Position numbers and translations under genes: made by a program. Below, piece after piece: positions 23,377 through 32,939 of a DNA stretch of 64,000 nucleotides. The stretch comes from RGIG426 sp045639905 (GTDB lineage: Bacteria > Bacillota > Clostridia > Oscillospirales > Acutalibacteraceae). The notes under the pieces are model-generated. The model did not search any database. It was not told where the DNA came from and worked only from the letters and a program-made list of their open reading frames with translations. How positions within the stretch are numbered: position 1 is the first letter of the stretch; each line of letters starts with the position of its first letter. The stretch covers positions 1 to 64,000 of the forward strand of contig JAZUDZ010000040.1 of the NCBI GenBank assembly GCA_045639905.1, given 5' to 3'.

Positions 23377-24702
23377 ATGGAACTTATTACAAAAGCTCCC
23401 CGTGGGACACAGGATGTACTTCCGGAGAGCAGCCACGAGTGGCAACATGTGGAGCGGACACTGCTGGGAATCGCTCAGGATTACGGATTCCGTGAAATTC
23501 GTACCCCTGTTTTCGAGCACACCGAACTGTTTCAGCGGTCCGTCGGCGAAACCACCGATGTTGTTCAAAAAGAAATGTATACATTTGAAGATAAAGGCAA
23601 ACGGTCTGTGACACTCAAACCGGAAGGAACTGCCGGTGCGGCCCGTGCCGTTTTGGAGCATGGATTGACCGGAGGAGCATTGCCGCTTAAAGTAGCGTAT
23701 GTGACACCTTGCTATCGTTATGAAAAACCGCAGGCCGGGCGTCTTCGTGAATTCCATCAATTCGGTGTGGAGTGTTTCGGTGCCGGTTCCCCGGCGGCCG
23801 ATGCCGAGGTAATTGCCCTTGGGGATGCCATTTTAGAGGCGTTCCATGTGCCGGACGTGCATCTGTATATCAACTCCATCGGATGTCCGGAATGCCGTGC
23901 AAAATATCAGGAGGCTTTGAAGGCCTATTTCAAATCCCATGAGTCCGAACTTTGTGAGACTTGTGTCGGAAGACTGGACCGCAATCCCATGCGTATTCTG
24001 GATTGCAAATCGCCGGTGTGCAGTGCGATTGCAAAAGATGCACCAATTATTTTGGATTATCTGTGCGATGATTGTCAAAAACACTTTGACGGTGTACAGG
24101 AATTTTTGAAAAATGCCGGCATTTCGTTTGATATTGATCCCCGTATTGTGCGCGGTCTTGATTATTATACCCGCACGGTTTTTGAGTTTGTTTGCGAATC
24201 CGATGCTTTGGGATCCCAGGCAACGGTTTGCGGCGGCGGCCGCTATGACGGCCTTTTGGAGGAACTGAACGGCAATGCTATGCCGGCTCTCGGTTTCGGT
24301 ATGGGGATTGAAAGACTGCTTATGACTCTGAAAGCTTCCGATTATGCTTTCCCGGAAGCGAAACGCTGCGATGTGTATCTGGCTCCCATGGGAGATGCGG
24401 CGGCAAAAGAGTGCTTCAGTTTGGCAAACGCCCTCCGCTCCGGAGGTGTGTATGCCGCCACCGACGTGGTCGGCAGAGGCCTGAAAGCCCAAATGAAATA
24501 TGCTGATAAGATGGGAGCTCGGTATACGATTGTCGTGGGCGACAATGAACTGGAAACCGGTGTTGCCAATTTGAAGGATATGGAGACCGGAAACGTGACG
24601 GAAGTCCGTCTGTTTGAGGATCTTTATACGGTTTTGTACAATTTATCCCTGGATCGAGAAATGTCCAAAATTTCCGGACTTTTTGACCAGGTTCAAGAAT
24701 GA
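23377..24702 (+). CDS. hisS: Histidyl-tRNA synthetase
   Basis: 441 residues. Class II synthetase: motif 1 region near residue 40, motif 2 TLKPEGTAGAARA and YRYEKPQAGRLREFHQFG, the His-specific signature RGLDYYTRTVFE and motif 3 region LGFGMGIERL, then an anticodon-binding domain (about 330-425). It is read in a tight run with aspS (15 bases apart). No T-box leader is visible here, since only 17 bases separate it from mgsA. Confidence 0.97.
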   Translation: MELITKAPRGTQDVLPESSHEWQHVERTLLGIAQDYGFREIRTPVFEHTELFQRSVGETTDVVQKEMYTFEDKGKRSVTLKPEGTAGAARAVLEHGLTGGALPLKVAYVTPCYRYEKPQAGRLREFHQFGVECFGAGSPAADAEVIALGDAILEAFHVPDVHLYINSIGCPECRAKYQEALKAYFKSHESELCETCVGRLDRNPMRILDCKSPVCSAIAKDAPIILDYLCDDCQKHFDGVQEFLKNAGISFDIDPRIVRGLDYYTRTVFEFVCESDALGSQATVCGGGRYDGLLEELNGNAMPALGFGMGIERLLMTLKASDYAFPEAKRCDVYLAPMGDAAAKECFSLANALRSGGVYAATDVVGRGLKAQMKYADKMGARYTIVVGDNELETGVANLKDMETGNVTEVRLFEDLYTVLYNLSLDREMSKISGLFDQVQE

Positions 24703-24717
24703 GGGGGTAGGGTTTAG

Positions 24718-26502
24718 ATGGCTGAAACCTTACAAGGGATGCATCGCACCCATTATTGCGGTGTTTTGAGAGAAGAACATATCGGACAAGAGGTCACTTT
24801 GTGTGGCTGGGTACAGCGTCAGAGAGATATCGGACAGCTGATTTTCGTGGATTTACGTGACCGTACCGGTATTGCCCAGCTGGCGTTTGACGATGCTACG
24901 GACCGGGATGTGTTCCAGAAGGCTTTTACCGTTCGCGGTGAATATGTATTGGCCGCCCGCGGTGTGGTTCGGGAACGTTCTTCCAAGAACCCGGATATTC
25001 CGACAGGTAACGTAGAAGTTTTTGTTACGGAACTTCGTGTGCTGAATAAAGCGGAAACCCCGCCTTTTGAGATTGTTGAGAACAGCAATGCTTCCGAACT
25101 TCTTCGTCTGCAATATCGATATTTGGACCTTCGTCGTCCGGATTTGCAGAAAAACCTGCTGTTCCGTCATCGTGTTGCCAAAGTGGCTCGCGACTTCTTT
25201 GACGAAAACGGGTTTGTGGAAATCGAAACGCCGATGCTGATTAAATCCACTCCGGAAGGCGCCCGTGACTTCCTGGTGCCGTCCCGTGTTCATAATGGCA
25301 GCTTCTATGCTTTGCCGCAGTCTCCGCAGCTCTACAAACAGCTGTGTATGGTAGCCGGTTTTGACCGGTATGTCCAGCTGGCCCGTTGCTTCCGCGACGA
25401 AGACCAGCGCGCAGACCGTCAGCCGGAATTCACCCAGATTGACCTTGAGATGTCTTTTGTAGATGTGGAAGATGTCCTGGAAATGGGTGAGAAATTCATG
25501 AGTACCCTGTTTGAAAAAACCTTGGGCGAAAAGATTTCGTTGCCGCTTCCGCGTCTCACATATACCGAAGCCATGGCCCGCTATGGCTCGGATAAGCCGG
25601 ATACCCGTTTCGGTATGGAACTGATGGACGTCAGCGAAACCGTGAAGGGTTGCGGATTTGGCGTGTTCACTTCCGCTATTGAAGAAGGCGGCAGTGTCGG
25701 TTGCATTTTGGCAAAGGATGCCGTATCGGTTCTTTCCCGTAAGGAAATTGACAAATTGACCGAGATGGTCCGCGGTATCGGAGCAAAAGGCATGGCCTGG
25801 ATTCGTATGACTCCGGACGGGATTGCTTCCTCCTTCGGAAAGTTCTTAACCGAGGACGAAATGAATACATTGCTGGCTGTTGTTGGCGCTGAGCAAGGAG
25901 ACGTGGTTCTCTTTATCGCCGACCGTATTAAGAAACATGTTCAGACGGTTTTGGGCGCTCTCCGTTTGGAAGTTGCCGAAAAACTGAACATCCCGCGTGA
26001 GGGATATAACCTGTTGTGGATTACCGAGTTCCCGTTCTTTGAGTGGAACGAGGAAACGGAAAACTGGGATGCGATGCATCACCCGTTTACTTCTCCGATG
26101 GACGAGTGTATCCCGTATCTGGATACCCATCCGGAAAAAGTATTTGCCAAAGCCTATGATTTGGTTTTGAACGGCGAAGAATTATGCAGTGGTTCCATTC
26201 GTATTACCGATCCGGAACTGCAAAGCCATATGTTCCACGCTTTAGGTCTTACCGATGAAGAAGCTATGGAAAAATTCGGATTCCTTTTGAATGCATTCCG
26301 CTTCGGAGCTCCGCCGCATGGTGGTATGGGAATCGGTTTGGATCGTTTGACCATGCAGCTTTTGAAAGCCTCTTCGCTTCGCGATGTAGTGGCTTTCCCG
26401 AAACTGCAGAATATGTCCGAACCTATGACTTCTTGCCCATCTCCGGTAGATGCTTTACAGTTGGACGAACTTGGAATCGAAATTTCAAAAACAGAAGACT
26501 AA
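24718..26502 (+). CDS. aspS: Aspartyl-tRNA synthetase, bacterial type
   Basis: 594 residues, including the N-terminal OB anticodon-binding domain (about 15-110), class II core with FLVPSR, LPQSPQLYKQLCM and RDEDQRADRQPEFTQIDLEMSF, and the inserted GAD domain (about 300-410) that marks bacterial-type enzymes. The C-terminal GMGIGLDRLTM is motif 3. Start ATG 24718 follows GAGGGGGTAGGG. The hisS-aspS order is standard in Clostridia. A terminator follows. Confidence 0.97.
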   Translation: MAETLQGMHRTHYCGVLREEHIGQEVTLCGWVQRQRDIGQLIFVDLRDRTGIAQLAFDDATDRDVFQKAFTVRGEYVLAARGVVRERSSKNPDIPTGNVEVFVTELRVLNKAETPPFEIVENSNASELLRLQYRYLDLRRPDLQKNLLFRHRVAKVARDFFDENGFVEIETPMLIKSTPEGARDFLVPSRVHNGSFYALPQSPQLYKQLCMVAGFDRYVQLARCFRDEDQRADRQPEFTQIDLEMSFVDVEDVLEMGEKFMSTLFEKTLGEKISLPLPRLTYTEAMARYGSDKPDTRFGMELMDVSETVKGCGFGVFTSAIEEGGSVGCILAKDAVSVLSRKEIDKLTEMVRGIGAKGMAWIRMTPDGIASSFGKFLTEDEMNTLLAVVGAEQGDVVLFIADRIKKHVQTVLGALRLEVAEKLNIPREGYNLLWITEFPFFEWNEETENWDAMHHPFTSPMDECIPYLDTHPEKVFAKAYDLVLNGEELCSGSIRITDPELQSHMFHALGLTDEEAMEKFGFLLNAFRFGAPPHGGMGIGLDRLTMQLLKASSLRDVVAFPKLQNMSEPMTSCPSPVDALQLDELGIEISKTED

Positions 26503-26516
26503 TTTTGCATGACATG

Positions 26517-26551
26517 AAAAGAAGCCGAAAGATTTTTTCGGCTTCTTTTTC
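26517..26551 (+). terminator. Terminator after aspS
   Basis: AAAAGAAGCCGAAA, loop GATT, TTTTCGGCTTCTTTTT. Confidence 0.92.
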
Positions 26552-27191
26552 AAGTTTTTTCGATTAAGTCCTCCATCGAGCATCCCAGCACCTTTGCAAT
26601 ACGGTACAAAGTGTCGGCGTTAGCTTTATTGATATCTTTGTTCCGTTGCTCGTACATCTGGATGGATCTGAGGCTGACACCCGACTTTTTGGCAAGCTCC
26701 GCCTGTGTACACCCGTATGCCATGCGGATTCGTTTCAAGTTTGTTTCGGGATATAATTCTTTCATACGTTCATCCGCTATATCGGCAAATTTTGAAATAT
26801 CTGCCTCGTGGAGCGTATAATACATCTTTTGCAATTCATCAAAGGTAAATGCTTTGAATATGGCGCTATATTTTCTGCCTGACCACCACTGATAATAGGC
26901 GATAGCCCAACCAATCCAATACTCAGTTGAACGGTCAAGCCGGTCTGTCGGCACTTCCGTGAGTTCTTTTCCGGTAGTCTCTAAAACGACATCTGATGCA
27001 ATTTCTATTCCGCTTTTCCCCGCAAGATACGTTGGTTCACCGTTCTCCATTTTCTTGCTGACTGAGCTTACGACAAACTGCTTGATGAAGTTTTCTCCGG
27101 ATATATTGCAAGTATTGACCGCATAATCAAATGCTTCGCCAAGTACCGCCTGTGCCTTACTCAGATATATTTCTTGGTATGCGTGGATCAT
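26550..27191 (-). CDS. HTH protein, probable antitoxin of the DUF3990 pair
   Basis: 213 residues. An N-terminal helical domain (about 1-135, with LGEAFDYAVN, YLAGKSGIEIA and STEYWIGWAIAYYQWWSGR) is followed by a C-terminal XRE helix-turn-helix (about 150-212, CTQAELAKKSGVSLRSIQMYE). The same layout recurs in many Clostridia beside DUF3990-type genes. The start ATG 27191 lies 35 bases inside the upstream gene, so the two are translationally coupled. The inverted repeat in the operon promoter is a likely binding site for this protein. Confidence 0.75.
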   Translation of the reverse strand: MIHAYQEIYLSKAQAVLGEAFDYAVNTCNISGENFIKQFVVSSVSKKMENGEPTYLAGKSGIEIASDVVLETTGKELTEVPTDRLDRSTEYWIGWAIAYYQWWSGRKYSAIFKAFTFDELQKMYYTLHEADISKFADIADERMKELYPETNLKRIRMAYGCTQAELAKKSGVSLRSIQMYEQRNKDINKANADTLYRIAKVLGCSMEDLIEKT

Positions 27192-27849
27192 CGTTTTTGA
27201 TACCGCCTCTCATAATATCCCGGATATATAATCCGTCGTCTTCCTCTTCGAGCATTTTCAAATACATACGATTTGCCTCATCGTCGCGCGATTTGCGAAG
27301 AACGTAATATGTATCCTTCTCTGCTACATCAAAGCCTTCGAATTTCAATTTTGAAAATGCGAATTTTGACTTGATAACGATTTGTTCTCCGAGCTTTCCA
27401 AGGCGCATGGCATGCGATAATTGCTCTACTGAAATACCGTTGTTTAGGAAGGATTCTGCATACTCAAAATACGAATCGTCTGCACGGTATCCGGTTATCA
27501 GATCAAATGCATTTACATTGACTCCGAAGTTGTCGGGCAAATACCGTTTTGCCCTTCTTGCGACCGGTGTTTTTATTGAAAACAATCTGTGTTCGACCAA
27601 AACTGCGATCCAGTTGAGTATGGTGTAATCCGGTCCGTTTAGATTCAATACACTAAGGTGTTCCGTATCCAAAGTATATCGGTTTGAAAATCCGTCCCTT
27701 AGAGAGGATACAGCCCATTCTTTCGCCAAGGCATCATTTTCGGTGCAGTAAAAGCCAAGCCCGAAATCGTTATTCTTTTTTCCTTTTCCGAACTCGGGTA
27801 CTTCAACAATTTCCTTCGAGCCATGATATATTGTAATCAGCTTGTCCAT
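27157..27849 (-). CDS. DUF3990 protein, probable ADP-ribosyltransferase-fold toxin
   Basis: 230 residues. ITIYHGS (His position), DFGLGFYCTEND (Tyr position) and later FDLITGYRADDSYFEYA and LGEQIVIKS (Gln/Glu position) follow the H-Y-E-like order of ADP-ribosyltransferase-fold families in which DUF3990 is usually placed. ATG 27849 follows GGAGGAT; a 19-residue extension crosses the promoter. Upstream in an operon with an HTH partner and with an autoregulated promoter, it has the form of a toxin-antitoxin module, toxin first. Activity is not shown by the sequence. Confidence 0.75.
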   Translation of the reverse strand: MDKLITIYHGSKEIVEVPEFGKGKKNNDFGLGFYCTENDALAKEWAVSSLRDGFSNRYTLDTEHLSVLNLNGPDYTILNWIAVLVEHRLFSIKTPVARRAKRYLPDNFGVNVNAFDLITGYRADDSYFEYAESFLNNGISVEQLSHAMRLGKLGEQIVIKSKFAFSKLKFEGFDVAEKDTYYVLRKSRDDEANRMYLKMLEEEDDGLYIRDIMRGGIKNDDPRIPRNISE

Positions 27850-27877
27850 AGTATTATCCTCCGTTTCATCCACCGCT

Positions 27878-27906
27878 ATTGTATCACTAAAGTGATAGTG
27901 CGTCAA
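27878..27906 (-). promoter_or_regulatory. Promoter with operator in the spacer, DUF3990 operon
   Basis: Minus strand TTGACG (27901-27906), 17 bases, TACAAT (27878-27883). TATCACT-TT-AGTGATA, a perfect inverted repeat (27882-27897), fills the spacer and touches the -10, an ideal repressor site. Confidence 0.85.
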
Positions 27907-27945
27907 GAGGCTTGGGATATTCTGTATTACCAGAGAGATTAATTT

Positions 27946-27974
27946 AAGGCATCCTCAAAACGAGGATGCCTTTT
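27946..27974 (-). terminator. Terminator-like hairpin between the amidase gene and the DUF3990 operon
   Basis: AAGGCATCCTC, loop AAAAC, GAGGATGCCTT. The T-rich flank is stronger on the plus strand, but only leftward transcripts exist here, so it probably ends the amidase transcript. Confidence 0.65.
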
Positions 27975-28010
27975 GAAATTTCATGCGCAGATGCTTTGAA
28001 AATATAGTGT

Positions 28011-31000
28011 TTAACCGAGTTTTTTCTGGTATGTGACGGCACCCTGTGCGATGGCGCTGCAAAGCTTGGACTGGAATCCGTCATCAATCAAAAGTTCCAG
28101 ATCGTCTATGTTTGTCATAAAGCCGCATTCTATCAAAATGCAGGGGCACACGGTATTGCGAATAACCTGGAACGGATCCCAAATGGCACCTCGGTTTTGT
28201 GTGGTTTTCTCGGCTGTATAGGTTTTGTACATGTTATCCGCCACGGCCTTGGCAAACGGGTAGGAATACTCGTTGTAATAATGGACGGAAGGTCCGTTGG
28301 CCGATGCTGCGGAAACGCCGTTCATATGAATGGAAATAAATAGGTCCGGTTCGGCTTTGCGTGTAATCTTAGTGACATCGTGCAGCTCAACCTTTGTGTC
28401 CGTGCTACGGGTCATTACAACGGTGGCACCTAAATCTTCCAGCTTTTTCTTCAAAGTTTTGCTGTACGATAAGGTTAAGGTTTTTTCGTATAGCCCTTCA
28501 ATGGCGCCGTAAGTTCCGGACCATTCACCGCCATGTCCGGGATCAACGACAATGGTTGTTCCTTGTAACGGCTTGGAGGAGGAAGTAACACGGGTGGGAT
28601 GCTTGAACCGAATGACCAGATTCCCGTTTTCCCAGTCGGCGACATATCCGTTAAAGGTGCCGTTTTGCTTGAGTTTTACGCGAAGTTTGCAGCTGTCGCC
28701 GCTTGTATTGACCCAGGAAGCAGAAGAAATGACGGGGCTGCCGGAAACCTGGAACGTACCGGAGGCGGACGTGGTGTAATGGAAGGTTATATCAATATAG
28801 GTGGCACTGAAGGACGTGACGTCATACATCGGTCCGAAGGTGCCCATTTTGTTTATATACGGATAACTCTGTGGGAGGAATTGCAGGTCATACGGGACAT
28901 TCCATCCGGTTGACAGAGTCAGCGTGGTATAGTCAGAAGAAACACTGGCGGATTTTGCTTTCATGCTGTTGGCGGTCAAAGACCCTTCTGTCTGATAGAC
29001 GGAGGCGTCCCCTTTGTAAACACGTCTGCCGGAGCCCAGCAAATAATAGCTGTTACCGGAGGCGGAATCGTATACCGTTTTCACCAGCACGTCCAAAGTG
29101 CCGTACGGCAGATAGGCGTTGGTCGGGCGGGAATAGTCCTCGACGGCAGTTCCGCTGAACACCTCCGCGTAGTCGGTGGAGATCTTCATAATCTTTCCCT
29201 TGGCCAAAACCTTTCCGGACGGAATGGGGGCATTGGTCGGCTCGGCCGTTGGCTTTGCGGTGGTCTTCTTAGTGGTTTTTGCCGGTGCTTTTGTGGTGCT
29301 TACGGTCGGACCCGTAACATATTGAGCACTGACATAGGCAGTCTTTCCGCTCAGTTTTTCTCCGTCCACCGTAGCCGTCCACTCGTATTCAATTTCCAAA
29401 AAATCTCCCTTTTGTCCGATGACGGTGACAGCGGTGCCTTCATAGAGAAGGCCGACACGGTCGTGGTTGGTGTCCGGCGTTCGGCGCACGTTGAGTGCAT
29501 CGGTGGTTTTCGCCGTATACGGATATTTGGAAGTTGTTTTGGTTGTCTTTTGGGCAGAGGTTTTCGAAGCGGTTTTTGTGGTTTTTGCAGCCGGCTTGGC
29601 GGTTGTCTTTTTCGTTGTTTTGACCGTTTCGGTGACTCTCTCGACCGGTGTTGTGTTTTCTTCCGGTTCTTCCTCGGCCTCGATGTATATGGATCCGCCG
29701 GACAGGGTAGAACGGGAACCGGCATAGGAAGCCGATACGGTAATGGCACCGAGATTCTGAACGGAAGATTTACCTGCCGGGAGCGTAAAGGTACCGGAGA
29801 AGTTGATATAATCGGTATCCGTATCATTCCGGTCCGTATCTTCTTTGATCGGTGCCGGTTTCATACTGACGGATTTTCCGCCGACCGTAGCGGTTACGGT
29901 TGCGTTTTTATATGCAATCGCCGAAACGGCGATTTCCGCTTCTCCCGGGAGCGTGATGCTCTTGGAGGGGGACACGCTGCGAAGCAGGTCAAAAGAATAG
30001 GTAATGGTGTATGTGACGGTTTTTCCTTTATGACTGAACGTGAAGGTGTTTTTTCCGGCCTTCAGCGATACATCCTGGGAAAACAAACCATGTTCCGATT
30101 GCTTGACGGGCTTTTCATTCATAAGAAGGGGGAAGTGCGGGTCGGATGTTCCCTGGAACGTAAAGGTGGATTCATCGGTCGTCAGAGACGTTTTTTCCGG
30201 TGAGTTGATGGTAAGTTTGTTGGCCAGATCCGTCAGGTCAACACTTCCCTTCATGGCATCCATCAACACTTTTGTGCTGCCGCCTCGGTCGCGTTTTAAA
30301 TCGCCCAGTGAGTAGATGGCGCCTCCGCAAAAACCGGTTGTTTCTTTGGCACAATTCCACTGAAGAGCCAGTTCATCCGGAGAGGTCCATCCTTCCTCGC
30401 CCATGTGACAGGCGTAGACAATTGTATAAAACGGCCTGCCGGTTTTTTCACACAAAGCGCCCCACCAGGAAACGGCGGTGCGGAAGGAAACGGATTCATC
30501 ATCCAGCGTGGTGTCGGCTTTTAAAGCAATGGAATCAATCAGACCGGATTCGGCCCAACCTTTCACGTCGGCCATACCGTCGGAATACAAACTGTATGCG
30601 GAAACGGCCTCCATGCCTTCCGGCTGGTCGGAGTCCATCGCCCAAACCGGGGACACCAGCACACCGACGGGCATGTTCGGATTTTGCGTCCACAGAGCAT
30701 TGGTCCACGAAGATATACATTCGCTCATTTTCGTACGAAGAGTATCTTCGTCGGAGCCGGCCGCCGTAAAGTGGGGCACCGCAATTTTCATGGCATCGTT
30801 ACGACCGGCAAAAGCATAACCGTCCAGATAGATGCCGGAAAATGCATAACCGGACAAAGTGAGCAAATCAGAGGTAATGGCTTCTTCGGTTTTTTCACTG
30901 AACGGGTCCGTTCCCAAATCGGTTACACCGATGTCCAGGACTGCGAAAACGTTCAGGTTTTCTTTCTTGCACTCACCGAGCAAAACGGCAATCGGGTCGG

Positions 31001-31517
31001 CACCGCCGCTGATTCGATCAAAGGACTCGAAAAGTTTAGATGTATACAAGGCTTTTCCGTTTACCTGGACCGGGAGAATGACGGTGTTGAAATCATAATC
31101 CGAAACGACTGCCTTTACGATGGCTTTCGCTTCCGAACACATGGTTTCTTCCGTGTTTTCCGTATGTTTCAGATAATCTTTCGTGGGTAAAACAAAGGCA
31201 CCCTTCATACGTTCCGGCAAAACGCTCTTCGGATCCGGACGGTGCAGTTCCGTATTCAGAGACGTTTCCGTACTGGCTTCGGAAGAGTCGGATTGCTCCG
31301 ACAGAGGAAGCCCGGAATGGTTATGACTGATTGTTTGGAACACGGCAAGACCGATGCCGGCCAAAAAAATCAACCCGACCAGGACCAGTATGGCAATCAT
31401 AGGCCATTTCTTTTGCGGCTTGGATCCGGTCAAAACAACGGCATCATCCTGCTCCATGACGGTAGCTCTCGCCGGCTCGGATTCGGTATGCACTTGTCCT
31501 TTTGCATGCTTTCCCAT
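28011..31517 (-). CDS. Large membrane-anchored N-acetylmuramoyl-L-alanine amidase with glycoside-hydrolase-like module
   Basis: 1168 residues. A cytosolic N-terminal tail (about 1-37) and one membrane span (about 38-62) come first. A TIM-barrel-like module (about 100-430) resembles the putative glycosyl hydrolase-like GHL/DUF187 families. Beta-rich sections (about 440-620), a Lys/Thr/Ala-rich linker, an SH3-like domain (ALNVRRTPDTNHDRVG, about 660-735), another TTKK-type linker and a further beta section follow. The C-terminal Amidase_3 domain (about 985-1165) has Zn ligands in VVDPGHGG, a Glu in YEKTLTLS, ISIHMNG and IECGFMTN. It should cut the wall peptide from MurNAc at the cell surface. 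The ATG follows AGGAGGCC. It has its own promoter and terminator. Confidence 0.88.
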   Translation of the reverse strand: MGKHAKGQVHTESEPARATVMEQDDAVVLTGSKPQKKWPMIAILVLVGLIFLAGIGLAVFQTISHNHSGLPLSEQSDSSEASTETSLNTELHRPDPKSVLPERMKGAFVLPTKDYLKHTENTEETMCSEAKAIVKAVVSDYDFNTVILPVQVNGKALYTSKLFESFDRISGGADPIAVLLGECKKENLNVFAVLDIGVTDLGTDPFSEKTEEAITSDLLTLSGYAFSGIYLDGYAFAGRNDAMKIAVPHFTAAGSDEDTLRTKMSECISSWTNALWTQNPNMPVGVLVSPVWAMDSDQPEGMEAVSAYSLYSDGMADVKGWAESGLIDSIALKADTTLDDESVSFRTAVSWWGALCEKTGRPFYTIVYACHMGEEGWTSPDELALQWNCAKETTGFCGGAIYSLGDLKRDRGGSTKVLMDAMKGSVDLTDLANKLTINSPEKTSLTTDESTFTFQGTSDPHFPLLMNEKPVKQSEHGLFSQDVSLKAGKNTFTFSHKGKTVTYTITYSFDLLRSVSPSKSITLPGEAEIAVSAIAYKNATVTATVGGKSVSMKPAPIKEDTDRNDTDTDYINFSGTFTLPAGKSSVQNLGAITVSASYAGSRSTLSGGSIYIEAEEEPEENTTPVERVTETVKTTKKTTAKPAAKTTKTASKTSAQKTTKTTSKYPYTAKTTDALNVRRTPDTNHDRVGLLYEGTAVTVIGQKGDFLEIEYEWTATVDGEKLSGKTAYVSAQYVTGPTVSTTKAPAKTTKKTTAKPTAEPTNAPIPSGKVLAKGKIMKISTDYAEVFSGTAVEDYSRPTNAYLPYGTLDVLVKTVYDSASGNSYYLLGSGRRVYKGDASVYQTEGSLTANSMKAKSASVSSDYTTLTLSTGWNVPYDLQFLPQSYPYINKMGTFGPMYDVTSFSATYIDITFHYTTSASGTFQVSGSPVISSASWVNTSGDSCKLRVKLKQNGTFNGYVADWENGNLVIRFKHPTRVTSSSKPLQGTTIVVDPGHGGEWSGTYGAIEGLYEKTLTLSYSKTLKKKLEDLGATVVMTRSTDTKVELHDVTKITRKAEPDLFISIHMNGVSAASANGPSVHYYNEYSYPFAKAVADNMYKTYTAEKTTQNRGAIWDPFQVIRNTVCPCILIECGFMTNIDDLELLIDDGFQSKLCSAIAQGAVTYQKKLG

Positions 31518-31564
31518 AACGGCCTCCTAAAAAAGGGTACAATTCTCATTATATATACAATTCT

Positions 31565-31593
31565 ATTGTACACTTGTCGCAAAGTTCGTGCAA
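31565..31593 (-). promoter_or_regulatory. Promoter of the large amidase gene
   Basis: Minus strand TTGCAC (31588-31593), 17 bases, TACAAT (31565-31570). Confidence 0.65.
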
Positions 31594-31697
31594 GAGAAAA
31601 TATGAAAAGAGCACAGGGGTAGATTATGGTTAGTTATTTTTTCTTTTCATTGCAGTCCCGATATGATATACTGACCATAGTTTGCGAGGTGAAATGT

Positions 31698-32162
31698 ATG
31701 CGGGCTTTGATTGTATCGGATGTCCACGGAGACTCCGGCGCGCTGGAGCGCGTTCTCGAAAAGGAATACTGTCAGGATATTTTTTGCCTCGGAGACGGAA
31801 TCCGTCAATATGAGGATGCCAGAGAGTTTCACCCGGACGTGCATTTCCATATTGTCAAGGGAAACTGTGACTGGGATAATTTCTACCCGGCCGTCAATTT
31901 GGAAGAATGGGGCGGAAAACGAGTGGAATATATGCACGGACACTTGCAGGACGTAAAGAGAACGTTAACGGTTGCCGTTTCCATGGGCCTTCGGGATCGG
32001 GCGGATATTCTGCTGTTCGGCCACACCCACGAACCGTATTTGAATCAGGAAAAAGAGATGCTGGTTTGTAATCCGGGAAGTCTGGCACGGGGAGATTATG
32101 CCGTCATGATGCAGGAAGGTGCGGATTGCCAAATTACGCTGAAAAGCCTATTTGACAAATGA
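31698..32162 (+). CDS. yfcE: YfcE-type metallophosphoesterase
   Basis: 154 residues. SDVHGD (metal-binding Asp and His), CLGDGI, VKGNCDWD (family variant of GNHD) and FGHTHEP are in order, the complete core of the small YfcE/MJ0936 phosphodiesterases, which act on phosphodiesters of unknown cellular identity. Start ATG 31698 follows GCGAGGTG. The upstream extension to 31626 lacks a site and is rejected. TATACT at 31667-31672 is a possible -10. First of a three-gene run with birA and hemW. Confidence 0.92.
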   Translation: MRALIVSDVHGDSGALERVLEKEYCQDIFCLGDGIRQYEDAREFHPDVHFHIVKGNCDWDNFYPAVNLEEWGGKRVEYMHGHLQDVKRTLTVAVSMGLRDRADILLFGHTHEPYLNQEKEMLVCNPGSLARGDYAVMMQEGADCQITLKSLFDK

Positions 32163-32175
32163 GGGGGAAATATGT

Positions 32176-32925
32176 ATGGAATTTGATAAGTGGATGAATT
32201 GGGTTCAGGAAACCGATTCAACAAATGAGTGGCTGAAAAGCCGCGTGGATAAAATGGACGGAGGCACCTGGTGTGCAACGACCAACCAGACTGCCGGAAA
32301 AGGCCGGCTCGGTCGCGAATGGCTTTGTGCCCGGGGCGAGTGTCTTTGCCTGTCGGTCCTGGAAAAATGCGAGGCGCATCCGGCGGCGACGCTTCTGATG
32401 GGTCTGGTCGTGACCGAAGTTCTGAAAAAAATGACAGGGAAAGAGTTTACGCTTAAATGGCCCAACGATGTGTTGGTTCTGGACAAAAAGGTCAGCGGCA
32501 TTTTATGTGAGGGCGGCGTCTGTGAGACCGGCCCGTATATGATTTTGGGTGTCGGTGTGAATCTTTTACAAACCGGTGCAACGCTCAGCGAAACCAAGCT
32601 GCCGTTTGCCACATCCGTTCGTCGCAGCTTGGGAATTTCCCTGTACCCCGATGCGGTGGCAAAGGAAATCAAAAACCAGTGGGAAATCAATTATGACGTC
32701 TTCCGTACGGAAGGCTTTGCTCCGTTTGTGAAGCGGTATAAAGCGGTGTCGGCCAACCTCGGGAAAGAGGTTTGTGTTTTAAGCCCCGACGGCGAAGAAC
32801 TGGTCCGCGGCACAGCCTCGGATATTGCTATGGATGGCAGCTTGGTCATCCAAACCGAAGCAGACGAGTATCGTTGCAGCGGTGGAGAAGTGTCCATTCG
32901 GGGAATTTACGGCTACGGTAGCTGA
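32176..32925 (+). CDS. birA: Biotin--[acetyl-CoA-carboxylase] ligase, short form
   Basis: 249 residues. The biotinyl-AMP loop AGKGRLGREW, the core LKWPNDVLV with the biotin-binding Lys, and KVSGILCEG are present, then a small C-terminal SH3-like domain (about 205-249). There is no N-terminal helix-turn-helix, so this is the class I, non-repressor form. Start ATG 32176, nine bases after GAGGGGG; a TTG 24 bases earlier overlaps yfcE. It attaches biotin to carboxylases or decarboxylases encoded elsewhere. Confidence 0.93.
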   Translation: MEFDKWMNWVQETDSTNEWLKSRVDKMDGGTWCATTNQTAGKGRLGREWLCARGECLCLSVLEKCEAHPAATLLMGLVVTEVLKKMTGKEFTLKWPNDVLVLDKKVSGILCEGGVCETGPYMILGVGVNLLQTGATLSETKLPFATSVRRSLGISLYPDAVAKEIKNQWEINYDVFRTEGFAPFVKRYKAVSANLGKEVCVLSPDGEELVRGTASDIAMDGSLVIQTEADEYRCSGGEVSIRGIYGYGS

Positions 32926-32939
32926 AAGGAAGAATTTAT

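Noticed and set aside
29322..30203. 293-codon plus-strand frame opposite the large amidase
   Set aside because: Shadow frame rich in Phe/Gly/Arg/Cys, with no ribosome binding site or promoter.
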